Shown here: one piece after another, positions 25,216 through 34,927 of the stretch
Numbering within the stretch: the first letter of the stretch is position 1
Layout: every line of letters begins with the position of its first letter
Assembly: GCF_000469585.1 (NCBI RefSeq)
Contig: NZ_AWNK01000005.1
Location: 203,100 to 267,099, forward strand
DNA from: Chrysiogenes arsenatis DSM 11915
Lineage (GTDB): Bacteria > Chrysiogenota > Chrysiogenetes > Chrysiogenales > Chrysiogenaceae
DNA: 64,000 bases
Reading direction: 5' to 3'
Notes under the pieces: model-generated
Told to the model about the DNA's origin: nothing
Database searches by the model: none
The model's input: the letters and a program-made list of their open reading frames with translations, nothing else
Position numbers and translations under genes: made by a program

Positions 25216-27714
25216 ATGAAGTTTATCAAACCGCTTTTTTTTGTAGTCTCTTTTGCGGTTACCTGCTTGATGTTCTTCATCGTCTATATCGCCAGCGTCA
25301 ATTTTTTTGATCGCGTTATTGTGGCGCGTGAAAATCGTGCAGGACAGTCGCTCGAACAGCACATTACCCACGATTTGCGACGGCACTTAAACACCACGCC
25401 CGACTTTAATATGGAAGCCTATATTCGCGATTTACCCGCTACAAACTCTAGCGACCCTTTTTTTCAAGTCGCTCCCCTCAAGCAAGCTCCGGCAACGCTT
25501 TCTGATTACACTACAACCTATTCAGGCGACCTGCTCACCGTGCACGAACGGCAGGGCGAAGCATCATACGAATTGCTCTACCTTTTCCGCAAGGAAAGCG
25601 GTGCGTCGATTGCCGGTGTGCAGTTAACCCACAGAATTGCGCCTGTTTTGGCGGAAAGCAACCGTCAGTACTTTATACATCTACTCTACGCCTCTCCGAT
25701 CCCCATGGTTATCGCGTGGTTTTTAACCCACCTCTTTCTGCGTCGCCTGAAAAGATCACTCGGACAACTCAGTGACTCCATAGAGAAAGCCAATACACTC
25801 AAAGATATTAAAGAGCTGGAATTTAGTAATGTGAACCTCGGTTTGGTTGAGCTCAACGCCGTTTTTGATCAGTTTGTCTTCCTCTTTAGCCGCCTACGCA
25901 ATATCTCCATCGATAAAAGCGTGTTGGAATTCGAGATGCGGCTACTGGAAAAGTTTATTATCACCTCAGATGTCATCAAAGACTGGAAAGACTTTGTCCG
26001 GGCACTGCTGCTCGATATCAATACCATTATCGAAGCCTATGCTATGTTTACGATTTTCAAGATTGATGATGATATTTACGAAATAGAGGTCTTCTGGCGT
26101 GGTGTGCCCACAAATGAAACCAAAGATCTGCTCGAAAAATTTATTCGACAGCGGATTCGCGGCAACGAAGCCTATGCGCATACCATTCAGGTCGATATTA
26201 ACCACAACGTCTGCGACCAATCGCGTTGCCTCGTCCCCCTGAGCGCAGAAGATATCGAACTGCAAACAAAATCGCTTCTCCTCAATGCGCCAAAAATCGG
26301 CGGAACCGTTGGCATCGGAGTGCAGTCAGTGCCGGATCGCGACAACATTCGCACTATCGTAATTGAAAGCGTCCTGACCACACTTATCAACGTCGTTGGC
26401 TCTGCCAAAGCGCTCCACAAATACACCCAGGAAATCGAATACTACGCCACACGCGACCCACTGACTCACCTCTTTAATCAGCGCGTGTTCTGGGAAATGC
26501 TGCACTATGAAGTAAAACGGTCAGAACGACACAAAATACCGTTTTCACTGCTGGTGGTGGATTGCGATAACTTCAAGCACATCAATGATATGCACGGACA
26601 TCTCATTGGCGATAAGTTTTTGCAGCAATTTGCGAAGATCATCCGCACCGAACTGCGCAATGAAGATATTCTGGCACGGTATGGCGGCGACGAATTTGTT
26701 GCGATCTTGACCGGAGCCGACAATAATCAGGCCATTACGATTGCAAATCGCGTCAAGGAAGCGGTTGCCGAATATCGCCTGAGCATCGAAGATGCCAGTG
26801 CAGAAATCGCCACCACGGTATCGCTCGGTATAGCGACCTTCCCCGAACATGCCACCGAGGGGAAAGACCTTTTCTTGATTGCGGATAACATGATGTACCG
26901 CGCAAAATCTGAGGGGAAAAACTCCATCAAAACCCCAGGCGAAGAAGACATTATCGAAGCCTTCAAGCTGGCGGGAGAAAAAGTTTCCATCGTCATGGCA
27001 GCCCTGCGTGAGCGACGCGTCATCCCGTTCATGCAACCAATTCAGGTGACCGCCACCGGCGAAATCGCTATTCATGAATTGCTCATGCGGATCGACATCG
27101 ACAATAGCATGATGGTGGCTGGCGAATTCATCCACGTCGCCGAAAATATGGGGATCATTCACGAGCTTGACTTTATTCTCATGGAGAAGGCGTTTGAGAT
27201 TATCCAGCGCACAGGCTATACCGGAAAGCTCTTCGTGAATATCTCGCCACGGTCATTTGTGGTAGGCGAATTTTTACCGATTATGGTCCGCCTCACGCAA
27301 AAATATGCTATTGCGCGCGAGCAAATCGTCTTTGAAATTACCGAACGCGAGACGGTCAAAAACCTCAATGTTGTCGAAAAATTAGTAGGAGAGTTGAACC
27401 ATAAAGGGTTTAAGTTTGCCATCGACGACTTCGGTTCCGGATTCTCTTCGTTCCATTACCTCAAACGCTTTCCGATCGACTACCTGAAGATCGAAGGGGA
27501 GTTTATCTGCAATATGCACCGCGACCCGAAAGATCATGCCTTTGTAAAAAGTATCGTAACGCTCGCCAAGGAGCTGAATATTGAAACAGTTGCCGAATTT
27601 GTAGAAGATGAAACCACACTGCAACTCTGTTTGGCGCTTGGCATAGATTACGTGCAGGGCTACCATATTGGCCGCCCTGCACCACAGTTTACCCCAGAAA
27701 GAAGCACCACATGA
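25216..27714 (+). CDS. Membrane GGDEF-EAL c-di-GMP protein
   Basis: An 832-aa protein. A membrane span (about 5-28) is followed by a periplasmic region (about 30-155), a second span (about 160-178), a HAMP-like and a GAF-like stretch, a GGDEF domain and an EAL domain. The cyclase motif RYGGDEF (about 487-493) is intact. The EAL motif reads HELLM (about 617), so the usual Ala is Leu, but the metal and base residues remain (VNISP, FEITERE, DDFGSG, LKIEGEF, AEFVE, QGYHIGRP). Both synthesis and breakdown of c-di-GMP are therefore possible. I start it at the ATG at 25216 behind GGAGGGAGGG. It overlaps the next gene by 4 bp. Confidence 0.88.
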   Translation: MKFIKPLFFVVSFAVTCLMFFIVYIASVNFFDRVIVARENRAGQSLEQHITHDLRRHLNTTPDFNMEAYIRDLPATNSSDPFFQVAPLKQAPATLSDYTTTYSGDLLTVHERQGEASYELLYLFRKESGASIAGVQLTHRIAPVLAESNRQYFIHLLYASPIPMVIAWFLTHLFLRRLKRSLGQLSDSIEKANTLKDIKELEFSNVNLGLVELNAVFDQFVFLFSRLRNISIDKSVLEFEMRLLEKFIITSDVIKDWKDFVRALLLDINTIIEAYAMFTIFKIDDDIYEIEVFWRGVPTNETKDLLEKFIRQRIRGNEAYAHTIQVDINHNVCDQSRCLVPLSAEDIELQTKSLLLNAPKIGGTVGIGVQSVPDRDNIRTIVIESVLTTLINVVGSAKALHKYTQEIEYYATRDPLTHLFNQRVFWEMLHYEVKRSERHKIPFSLLVVDCDNFKHINDMHGHLIGDKFLQQFAKIIRTELRNEDILARYGGDEFVAILTGADNNQAITIANRVKEAVAEYRLSIEDASAEIATTVSLGIATFPEHATEGKDLFLIADNMMYRAKSEGKNSIKTPGEEDIIEAFKLAGEKVSIVMAALRERRVIPFMQPIQVTATGEIAIHELLMRIDIDNSMMVAGEFIHVAENMGIIHELDFILMEKAFEIIQRTGYTGKLFVNISPRSFVVGEFLPIMVRLTQKYAIAREQIVFEITERETVKNLNVVEKLVGELNHKGFKFAIDDFGSGFSSFHYLKRFPIDYLKIEGEFICNMHRDPKDHAFVKSIVTLAKELNIETVAEFVEDETTLQLCLALGIDYVQGYHIGRPAPQFTPERSTT

Positions 27715-29120
27715 AACAAGTAGATATTGCCATTATTGGTGCCGGTTCGGCTGGCCTAGGCGCGTTTAGTCAGGCCGTGCGCACCACAGAAAACATTGTC
27801 GTGATTCATGATGGCCCGCATGGCACCACGTGTGCCCGCGTCGGCTGCATGCCATCGAAAGTATTGATTCAAGTCGCAGAAGATTTCCATCGCCGCCACA
27901 CGTTCGCTTCACTCGGCATTCACGGCGCCGAAGCACTCCATGTCGATTCGGCCCAGGTCATGAACCACGTCCGTCAGCTCCGCGACCGCTTTGTGCGTGG
28001 TGTCCTTGGCGGAACTGTCAAGAAGATCGGCGACGAACGGTTGCTCACGGGTCGAGCCCGTTTTCTTGATGCGCATACGCTAGAAGTCAATGGCGAGCCT
28101 ATTCGTGCGAAAAAGATTATCATTGCCTCCGGCTCACGACCCATCATCCCCGCGGCATGGCGCTTATTTACCAAGCCGGTACTCACCAGTGATGAAATAT
28201 TTGAATTACCAAAACTCCCATCATCGATAGCGGTGATGGGAGTCGGTGTTATCGGCATAGAACTCGGGCAAGCGCTCAGCCGCCTTGGGGTTCATACAAC
28301 GGCCTTTGGCCGTTCGGGGCGCATTGCAGGGTTGAGTGATCCTGTCGTGAATCAAGTGGCCGTTGACACTCTTGGTAAAGAACTTACGCTCGTTTTTGCC
28401 AATGATGTTGTCGCCAGCGAAACCGGCGATGGCCGTTACCGGATTACGTGGAGCGGGGGCGACATTGTGGTCGACGCCATTTTGGCCGCTCAAGGACGCA
28501 CACCAAACGTGGATACTCTTGGTGTCGAAACTACGGGGATGGCACTCGACCCCAAAGGGGTTCCGCTGTTTGATCGTCACACGATGCAAATCAAAGGAGC
28601 CCCGCATATATTTTTGGCTGGCGATGTTCAAGGGGAATTGCCTATTCTGCACGAGGCAAGTGACGAAGGGAAAATTGCGGGCTATAATGCCGTCGCCAGT
28701 TCGCCAATGGCGTTTCGTCGCCGCACACCACTGGCAATCACGTTCTGCCACCCTGAAGTTGCCGTGGTCGGCTTACCGTGGAAAGCGCTTGAAACGCGCG
28801 GCGACGCCGTAGCGGTCGGGGAAGTTTCCTTTGCCGGACAGGGTCGTGCTTTGGTAATGTCTCGCAATCATGGCCATCTTCGTGTATATGGCGACGCCAA
28901 AAGTGGCGCGTTACTGGGAGCCGAACTGTGCTGCCCCGGCGGCGAACATTTAGCCCACCTCTTAGCATGGGCAATACAGGAAGAGAAAACCGTCTTCGAC
29001 GTTCTACGGTACCCATTTTACCACCCTGTGGTGGAGGAGGGGTTGCGCACCGCCTTGCGGGATCTCGGAGGGAAAATCGATCCGGTACAAGTCGGACTTG
29101 AGTTACGTTATAATGAATAA
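27711..29120 (+). CDS. Dihydrolipoamide-dehydrogenase-like flavoprotein disulfide reductase
   Basis: A 469-aa FAD- and NAD(P)-binding enzyme of the pyridine nucleotide-disulfide reductase family. Visible: FAD-binding IIGAGSAGLGAF (residues 8-19), redox cysteines Cys41 and Cys46 in GTTCARVGCMPSK, NAD-binding VMGVGVIGIELGQAL, the second FAD motif IFLAGDV, and a C-terminal dimerisation domain with FYHPVVEEGLRTAL where the usual motif is HPTxSE. The active-site His is thus kept but its surroundings differ, so a partner other than lipoyl-E2 is possible. No lipoate-dependent E1/E2 genes are nearby. Translation is coupled to the GGDEF-EAL gene by an ATGA overlap. Confidence 0.87.
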   Translation: MKQVDIAIIGAGSAGLGAFSQAVRTTENIVVIHDGPHGTTCARVGCMPSKVLIQVAEDFHRRHTFASLGIHGAEALHVDSAQVMNHVRQLRDRFVRGVLGGTVKKIGDERLLTGRARFLDAHTLEVNGEPIRAKKIIIASGSRPIIPAAWRLFTKPVLTSDEIFELPKLPSSIAVMGVGVIGIELGQALSRLGVHTTAFGRSGRIAGLSDPVVNQVAVDTLGKELTLVFANDVVASETGDGRYRITWSGGDIVVDAILAAQGRTPNVDTLGVETTGMALDPKGVPLFDRHTMQIKGAPHIFLAGDVQGELPILHEASDEGKIAGYNAVASSPMAFRRRTPLAITFCHPEVAVVGLPWKALETRGDAVAVGEVSFAGQGRALVMSRNHGHLRVYGDAKSGALLGAELCCPGGEHLAHLLAWAIQEEKTVFDVLRYPFYHPVVEEGLRTALRDLGGKIDPVQVGLELRYNE

Positions 29121-29138
29121 TACTACGGGGAGGAATGT

Positions 29139-29477
29139 GTGGGAGTTTCGGAGCTAATTGGGTATATTTTATTTGTCGCTATGATGGCACTAGCAGCTTT
29201 TTTGGTTCACACAAAAGACAAACAGATTGATGGCATTCGGCGCAAATTGGCCGATGCGGTAGCGGAGCGTAATCAGGCGGTCGATGCTGCCAATCGCTTG
29301 CAGGCAAAGTATGATGACGCAACGCAAAACAGTGCCGGTGCCGTCGCCAAACTCCAGCAGGAGTTGGCTCTCTATGACGAAATTGTCCGCACAGTGCTTC
29401 CAGAAGATAAATATAAAGTGGTAAAATACGCTCTCGATCAAAAATTGAGTCGGATGCGCAGCAAAGGGCTCGCGTAA
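29139..29477 (+). CDS. Small membrane-anchored coiled-coil protein
   Basis: A 112-aa protein with one N-terminal membrane span (about residues 5-23, ELIGYILFVAMMALAAFLV) and a charged, Ala/Gln-rich helix (about 28-85, e.g. KLADAVAERNQAVDAANR) that should form a coiled coil, then a basic end. It starts at GTG 29139 behind GGGGAGG. It lies 18 bp after the flavoprotein and 80 bp before mraY. The layout resembles small division or envelope proteins but I do not recognise a family; the linkage to mraY-murD-ftsW only suggests an envelope role. Confidence 0.6.
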   Translation: MGVSELIGYILFVAMMALAAFLVHTKDKQIDGIRRKLADAVAERNQAVDAANRLQAKYDDATQNSAGAVAKLQQELALYDEIVRTVLPEDKYKVVKYALDQKLSRMRSKGLA

Positions 29478-29559
29478 CGCTTGCCGAGACGGGATGCTGC
29501 GCTTTATGCTCCCAAACGTGTCCCCACGGTAGTATCGAACGAAAAGAGAAAGAAATTGC

Positions 29560-30633
29560 ATGCTGTATAATTTTTTGTATCCCCTCGCGGATACCTACGC
29601 GGTCTTCAATGTATTCAAATATATTACCTTTCGCGCCATCTATGCCGCGATCACGGCACTGTTGATTTGCTTTTTGCTCGGGCCAACCCTGATTGCCTGG
29701 CTGAAAAAATACCAGTTTGGGCAATTCATCCGCGACTGTGGCCCGGAAAGTCACCAGAGCAAAAAAGGAACCCCAACGATGGGAGGAATCCTGATTGTCG
29801 CCGCAACCGTTATTCCAACTATTTTATGGGCTGATATTACCAGCCTGTACGTGTGGCTCGTCGTGTTTGCGATGGTTGGTGCGGGTGGAATTGGACTCGC
29901 AGACGATCTGATGAAAATTAAAGGGAAAAACTCCAAAGGGCTGGCCGGACGCTATAAATTGCTCGGGCAAGCCGTAATTGCCATAATTATCGCCGTATCA
30001 CTCCTGCTTGTGGACTTCCCTTCCAACCTCGCTGTCCCTTTCTATAAGCGGTTATCGCTTGATCTTGGATTGATGTTTATTCCGTTTGTCATGGTGGTCA
30101 TTGCGGGGTCTTCCAATGCAGTCAACCTCACTGACGGGCTTGACGGGTTAGCCATTGGCGCGGTGATTATCTGTGCCGGAGCTATGGGAATCGTTGTCTA
30201 TATTACCGGCCACGCGCAATTCGCTCAATATCTGCATATCGCCTTTATTAAAGGGGCAGGTGAATTAACGATCTTTTTATTCGCCCTGTGTGGTGCAGGT
30301 CTGGGCTTTCTTTGGTATAATTCGCATCCAGCACAAATTTTTATGGGAGACGTTGGATCGCTTTCGATTGGCGCCAGCCTTGGAGCAGTCGCCGTTATCA
30401 CGAAACACGAAATTCTGCTGGCCATCATTGGTGGTATTTTTGTCATCGAAGCACTCAGTGTTATTCTACAAGTTGGCTCGTATAAATTGCGGAAGAAGCG
30501 AATTTTCAAAATGGCACCCATTCACCACCACTTTGAGTTGAGCGGACTCAGTGAATCAAAAGTTATCGTCCGCTTTTGGACGGTTGCGATAATTTTAGCC
30601 CTGGTAGGGCTGAGTACATTGAAATTGAGATAG
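29560..30633 (+). CDS. mraY: Phospho-N-acetylmuramoyl-pentapeptide transferase MraY
   Basis: A 357-aa integral membrane enzyme that makes lipid I from UDP-MurNAc-pentapeptide and undecaprenyl phosphate. Family motifs: [12 protein letters not shown], the aspartates of [41 protein letters not shown] and the [10 protein letters not shown] loop, with about ten membrane spans. Length is normal (about 360 aa). The ribosome site is poor (AGAGAAAG). It opens a partial dcw-type block (mraY-murD-ftsW) that lacks murE/murF upstream and murG downstream. Confidence 0.97.
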   Translation: MLYNFLYPLADTYAVFNVFKYITFRAIYAAITALLICFLLGPTLIAWLKKYQFGQFIRDCGPESHQSKKGTPTMGGILIVAATVIPTILWADITSLYVWLVVFAMVGAGGIGLADDLMKIKGKNSKGLAGRYKLLGQAVIAIIIAVSLLLVDFPSNLAVPFYKRLSLDLGLMFIPFVMVVIAGSSNAVNLTDGLDGLAIGAVIICAGAMGIVVYITGHAQFAQYLHIAFIKGAGELTIFLFALCGAGLGFLWYNSHPAQIFMGDVGSLSIGASLGAVAVITKHEILLAIIGGIFVIEALSVILQVGSYKLRKKRIFKMAPIHHHFELSGLSESKVIVRFWTVAIILALVGLSTLKLR

Positions 30634-30642
30634 AGGTACATC

Positions 30643-31998
30643 GTGGAACACCGTGCTACAGGCACCGCGTTAATCTTGGGGGCAGGCGCCAGTGGATTAA
30701 GTGCCGCCCGTTTTCTCCGCTTTCAAGGGTATGAAGTCGTTATTGCCGATGATTTTTTTCAGGGTGAACTGCCGGAAAACGTTCAGGCTCGTCTTATTGC
30801 TGGCGCCGGGTCAATTGCACGTGAAGTGGTGGAGAACTACGATCTGATTGTGGCAAGTCCGGGGATTGATATCCGTCACTTCGACCAAGAGTTGACGAAC
30901 GATATCGAGCTTTTCTATCAAGAGTACGAAGGGAAAATCGTCGCCGTTACCGGCACAAACGGGAAATCGACCGTCACGAGCTGGATCGCACACGCCCTCA
31001 ATCGCAATGGAATAAAGGCAGTAGCGGCTGGCAATATCGGGACACCGCCACTCGATACATTACATGAATCGTATGAGGTCACGGTGATCGAACTTTCGAG
31101 TTTCCAGCTCGAAACCATCAGTACATTCCTGCCAAACATTTCGATTGTACTCAACATCACCGACGACCACCTTGACCGATATGATAATTTTGAACAATAT
31201 GCCAACACCAAATTCCGCATCGCCAAAAATCAGACAGAAGATGAATGGTTGATTGTGAATGGCGAAGATGAGTTTTCCGCTGCCTACCTCAAAGAGGGGA
31301 AAGTCGAAGCCAACGTTGTGCAATTTATTGCCGATCCGCGCCAGAAAACGCCAAACATTCTGGGATACGATGCGCGCGAAGTACGTGGTTTTGTCGACGG
31401 AAAACTCCTATCGCTGAACGCCAGCGATTCACCGCTACAGGGATTGCACAACATGGAAAATCTCTGCGCGGTGGCGGCGGCGCTTTCTTTGCTTGGACTC
31501 ACCGCAGAGCAAATCAAACACGGCATTGCTGAATTCCACTCTTTGCCACACCGGATGGCCAAGGTGCTTGAACACGATGGCGTCACCTATATTGACGACT
31601 CCAAAGGGACGAATATCGGTGCCATGATCAAGGGAATCCAAGGGCAGAAAAATATCATTCTGATTGCCGGCGGTCGCAATAAAGGATCCGATTTCCGCAC
31701 AGCGGCATCGGCAGTGGCGAAAAGTTGCAAACTCGTCATTGCGATTGGAGAATCAAAAGAATTGATCTACAAAGCGTTTTCACCCGTTGTCACCGTACTG
31801 ATTGCCGAAGATATGGCCGACGCGGTCTCGCTTGCCGCCGGGCAAGCGGTGCACGGCGATACCGTCATGCTCTGCCCAGGTTGCTCCAGCTTTGATATGT
31901 TTACCAGCTACTCACATCGCGGTGATGTCTTCAGCGAAGCGGTTCGCGCCCTTGCCGACCCGACGCAGAAGCCTCAGCGAGGTGGCCTGTTAACATAA
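30643..31998 (+). CDS. murD: UDP-N-acetylmuramoyl-L-alanine--D-glutamate ligase MurD
   Basis: A 451-aa cytoplasmic ATP-dependent ligase that adds D-Glu to UDP-MurNAc-L-Ala. Domains: Rossmann-type N-terminal (LILGAGASGLSAARFL), central ATP-binding with VAVTGTNGKSTVT as P-loop, LSSFQLE and ITDDHLDRY, then the C-terminal domain with HRMAKV, YIDDSKGTN and IAGGRNKGSDF. The start is GTG at 30643, 5 bp after AGAGGTA and 9 bp downstream of mraY. ftsW follows after 22 bp. Confidence 0.97.
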   Translation: MEHRATGTALILGAGASGLSAARFLRFQGYEVVIADDFFQGELPENVQARLIAGAGSIAREVVENYDLIVASPGIDIRHFDQELTNDIELFYQEYEGKIVAVTGTNGKSTVTSWIAHALNRNGIKAVAAGNIGTPPLDTLHESYEVTVIELSSFQLETISTFLPNISIVLNITDDHLDRYDNFEQYANTKFRIAKNQTEDEWLIVNGEDEFSAAYLKEGKVEANVVQFIADPRQKTPNILGYDAREVRGFVDGKLLSLNASDSPLQGLHNMENLCAVAAALSLLGLTAEQIKHGIAEFHSLPHRMAKVLEHDGVTYIDDSKGTNIGAMIKGIQGQKNIILIAGGRNKGSDFRTAASAVAKSCKLVIAIGESKELIYKAFSPVVTVLIAEDMADAVSLAAGQAVHGDTVMLCPGCSSFDMFTSYSHRGDVFSEAVRALADPTQKPQRGGLLT

Positions 31999-32020
31999 CC
32001 ACCAGACGCGGAGACGCGGA

Positions 32021-33151
32021 GTGCTGAAAGTCTCGCACCGCATTATCATCACCACACTCATCCTGTGCCTGATCGGGCTGGTGTTCGTCTGGAGCGCTTC
32101 CAGCATTACGGCGGCACGCGTACACGGCACGCCGCTATACTACGTGCAGAAGCAGTTTTTATGGCTCTGCATCGGGTTTGTCATGTTTACTATCTGCGCA
32201 AATCTTCCGCTGGATCGTTTGCGCCAATTTACCTTTCCGCTCTTGATGGTCGTCATCGCTCTGCTGATTGCCGTTTATTTTCAACGACCAATTAACGGTG
32301 CGTATCGTTGGCTTATTCTTGGCCCCATCTCGGTACAACCTTCGGAATTTGCCAAACTCGCACTGATTTTCTATGCGGCACATAAATACGCTCAAGCCCG
32401 CGAAATGGGTAAATCGGCGCGCGACACCCTACTCCCAATCTTAACCGTCGTTCTCGTACTGGTCGCGCTCATCTTTAACGAGCCGGATCGCGGTACGTCA
32501 GTCATCATCCTTTTGGTAATTTACGCTCTTTCGCTCCTGGCTGGGATTAAGAAAAAAAGCTTGCTCCTGTTACTGCTGGTCATCGTCCCATATGCCTATT
32601 TCGACTTTTTTATGAACCAAGGCTACCGTTTTGACCGTATTAATGTGTTTTTGAATCCCATGTCAGACCCTCTTGGAAAAGGGTATCAGGTGACACAGTC
32701 ATCGATTGCGATTGGGAGTGGTGGTATTTTCGGGGTTGGTATCGGCGAGGGGACACAGAAGATTTTTTACCTTCCAGAAGGGCATACCGACTTTATTTTT
32801 GCCGTTATTTGCGAAGAAACCGGCTTTATTGGCGCTGCCATTGTTATCTTTCTCTACATTGCCCTCATCTTGCAGATTATGAAAGTTGCCACCGAAGCGC
32901 GGTCGTACTTTCACACCTACTTAGTTTTTGGCCTTTCATACTTACTGACCGTACAGGTATTTATCAATATAGGCGTTGCCGTGGGAGCACTGCCGACAAA
33001 AGGATTAGCACTCCCGTTTCTTTCCTATGGAGGCTCCAGCATGCTCGCAGCCCTAACTCTTATTGGCTTAGTGGTAAATATCGCGAAGCAGAATGAAAAA
33101 GAAGCGCCCGCAACCACTGGAAGTCCCATACCAATAACGCCCTCATCGTGA
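32021..33151 (+). CDS. ftsW: SEDS peptidoglycan polymerase FtsW
   Basis: A 376-aa inner-membrane SEDS glycosyltransferase that polymerises lipid II at the septum. Visible: GLVFVWSASS at the first span, GAYRWLILGPISVQPSEFAKLAL, the catalytic-region NEPDRGTSVI, GYQVTQSSIAIGSGGIFGVG, LPEGHTDFIFAVICEE and GLALPFLSYGGSSM, with about ten spans. The start is GTG at 32021 with GGAG 7 bp upstream. FtsW rather than RodA is chosen from the murD context. The end overlaps the MATE gene by 4 bp (GTGA), so the exporter takes the place usually held by murG. Confidence 0.93.
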   Translation: MLKVSHRIIITTLILCLIGLVFVWSASSITAARVHGTPLYYVQKQFLWLCIGFVMFTICANLPLDRLRQFTFPLLMVVIALLIAVYFQRPINGAYRWLILGPISVQPSEFAKLALIFYAAHKYAQAREMGKSARDTLLPILTVVLVLVALIFNEPDRGTSVIILLVIYALSLLAGIKKKSLLLLLLVIVPYAYFDFFMNQGYRFDRINVFLNPMSDPLGKGYQVTQSSIAIGSGGIFGVGIGEGTQKIFYLPEGHTDFIFAVICEETGFIGAAIVIFLYIALILQIMKVATEARSYFHTYLVFGLSYLLTVQVFINIGVAVGALPTKGLALPFLSYGGSSMLAALTLIGLVVNIAKQNEKEAPATTGSPIPITPSS

Positions 33152-34581
33152 ACAACACGCCCGCCTACACCTCAAAATTCTCCCAGCGACCATGGCCACA
33201 CCTGCTCCGTGAATGGCGGGCGTTAGTGGGCGTTGCCTACCCGATCGTTCTTTCACAACTCGCCCAAGTTGCCATGGGGTTTGTGGATACTCTCATGGCA
33301 GGACGCGTCAGCCCAGACGACCTCGCGGCGGTAGCGATAGGCTTTAGCCTCTGGCTCCCCTTATTTTTATTGTGCGGCGGCATCCTTATGGCGCTGACAC
33401 CACTCGGCGCCCATGCCTGTGGCGCCAACGATAGCCGTGGCGTTGGCGCACTCGTACGTCAAGGGCTCTGGCTTGCGCTGTTATTGGGCTGCGCAGGGGC
33501 ATTTTTGCTGACTCAAGGCGTTGAAGTAATGCTCCTGATGGGAGCAGACCAAAACGTCATTTCGATTGCAAAAGGATACCTGCAGGGTGTGGCGTGGGGT
33601 TTTCCGGCTGCCATTATTTTTTGCGCCTTGCGAAGCTATAGCGAATCGCTCTCGTTGACACGACCTATCATGGTGACAAGTCTGGTTGGCTTAGCGATAA
33701 ATATCCCGCTCAACTACCTGTTGATTTATGGATATGGATGGATTCCCGCCTTTGGTGGCGCGGGCTGCGGCTACGCGACAGGGGTTGTGATGTGGATCAG
33801 CATGGCCGTGATGATAGGCATTACCCGCTGGTCACCCCGCTACCAATCAACATCACCATGGCAATGGGGGTGGCCTTCGCTGCGATCTATGGGAACTATT
33901 GTACAGCTCGGTTTACCGATTGGCATCGCCGTCTTTATTGAAACAACGATTTTTGCGGTTGTTGCTTTGCTGCTCGTTCCGCTCGGCTCAGTTGTCGTCG
34001 CTGGACATCAAATAGCCCTGAATTTTGCCTCGGTTCTGTTTACGCTCCCGTACAGTATAGGTTGCGCCATGACGGTACGCATTGGCAATGCGCTGGGTGC
34101 TGGCGAGCACATTGAAGCGCGATTCCGCGCGTTTGCGGGGATGATTCTGAGCAGTTCAGGAGCACTCGTCAGCGGAACGCTCACCCTGGTCGGAGCCGCA
34201 ACCATAGCGGCGCTCTATTCACCAGACAGTGCCGTGCGCGAGGTTGCCACAACCCTTCTTGTTTTTGCCGCCCTTTTTCAACTTTCGGACGCCACTCAGC
34301 TGGCAGCAGCAGGCGCCTTGCGCGGGTATAAAGATACCCGCGTGCCGATGTTTATCACCGTTCTTGCCTACTGGATTATTGGCTTGCCCCTCGGCATGAT
34401 ACTCGGAGTAACCTCATGGTGGCGCGAGCCGCTCGGTGCCTCCGGTTTATGGATAGGGCTTACCGCCGGGCTGAGTTGCGCGGCGGTGTTACTTACCCTT
34501 CGCTTGTACCGGATAGCGAACCACAAAGGGAACGTCTCACATTCCGGTAATACAACAATTTACTTCAAAGAAGACAGGTAA
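33148..34581 (+). CDS. MATE-family multidrug/solute exporter (NorM type)
   Basis: A 477-aa inner-membrane protein of the MATE family, about 12 spans in two repeats. The N-half carries PIVLSQLAQVAMGFVDTLMAGR and the C-half VQLGLPIGIAVFIETTIFAV, together with AGHQIALNFASVLFTLP, all typical of NorM. Such proteins export cationic compounds in exchange for sodium or protons. The start is GTG at 33148, overlapping ftsW, which ties it translationally to peptidoglycan genes; whether that is functional is unknown. The last 22 bp overlap convergently with the cytochrome gene. Confidence 0.92.
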   Translation: MNNTPAYTSKFSQRPWPHLLREWRALVGVAYPIVLSQLAQVAMGFVDTLMAGRVSPDDLAAVAIGFSLWLPLFLLCGGILMALTPLGAHACGANDSRGVGALVRQGLWLALLLGCAGAFLLTQGVEVMLLMGADQNVISIAKGYLQGVAWGFPAAIIFCALRSYSESLSLTRPIMVTSLVGLAINIPLNYLLIYGYGWIPAFGGAGCGYATGVVMWISMAVMIGITRWSPRYQSTSPWQWGWPSLRSMGTIVQLGLPIGIAVFIETTIFAVVALLLVPLGSVVVAGHQIALNFASVLFTLPYSIGCAMTVRIGNALGAGEHIEARFRAFAGMILSSSGALVSGTLTLVGAATIAALYSPDSAVREVATTLLVFAALFQLSDATQLAAAGALRGYKDTRVPMFITVLAYWIIGLPLGMILGVTSWWREPLGASGLWIGLTAGLSCAAVLLTLRLYRIANHKGNVSHSGNTTIYFKEDR

Positions 34582-34871
34582 ACTGAAAGATTTTCAATAT
34601 CGGCGTCAGAGAGGTTCGAAGCAACAGGCATCATCATGCCGCTGCGAGCCCCGATGGTCTGACCCATGCGATACTTCTTGAGCGCGGCTGCAAGCTGCTC
34701 GGCAGGTTGTCCACTCAACTTCGGCCCAACACCACCATTACCCGTTGAACCGTGACACCCCATACAACCGGAATACAACGCTTGACCAGCAGCAACATCT
34801 GCCGCCAAAGGCGTTAATGCGGAGACAAGGACAAACATAAAACTCGCCAAAAACACGACTGCGACACGCAT
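34560..34871 (-). CDS. Small monohaem cytochrome c, class I
   Basis: A 103-aa protein with a signal peptide (MRVAVVFLASFMFVLVSALT, cleavage near LAAD) and a single haem-attachment motif C36-M-G-C39-H40. The C-terminal part has a Met-rich loop (GMMMPVASNLS) that probably provides the axial Met, then a final helix (DIENLSVYLSSL). It acts in periplasmic electron transfer. GAGGTGATCT precedes the ATG. It lies 56 bp after the TRAP permease on the same strand; only a 6-bp hairpin (34894-34917) lies between, so co-transcription is possible though functionally unexplained. Confidence 0.92.
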   Translation of the reverse strand: MRVAVVFLASFMFVLVSALTPLAADVAAGQALYSGCMGCHGSTGNGGVGPKLSGQPAEQLAAALKKYRMGQTIGARSGMMMPVASNLSDADIENLSVYLSSLK

Positions 34872-34927
34872 AGATCACCTCATTATCTCATTTCGCTGAC
34901 AGAACTTTCTATCAGCGGTGATGCCAG

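Noticed and set aside
34894-34917. Terminator between the TRAP permease and the cytochrome c gene
   Set aside because: The hairpin has only a 6-bp stem, a 12-nt loop and no T run on the minus strand.
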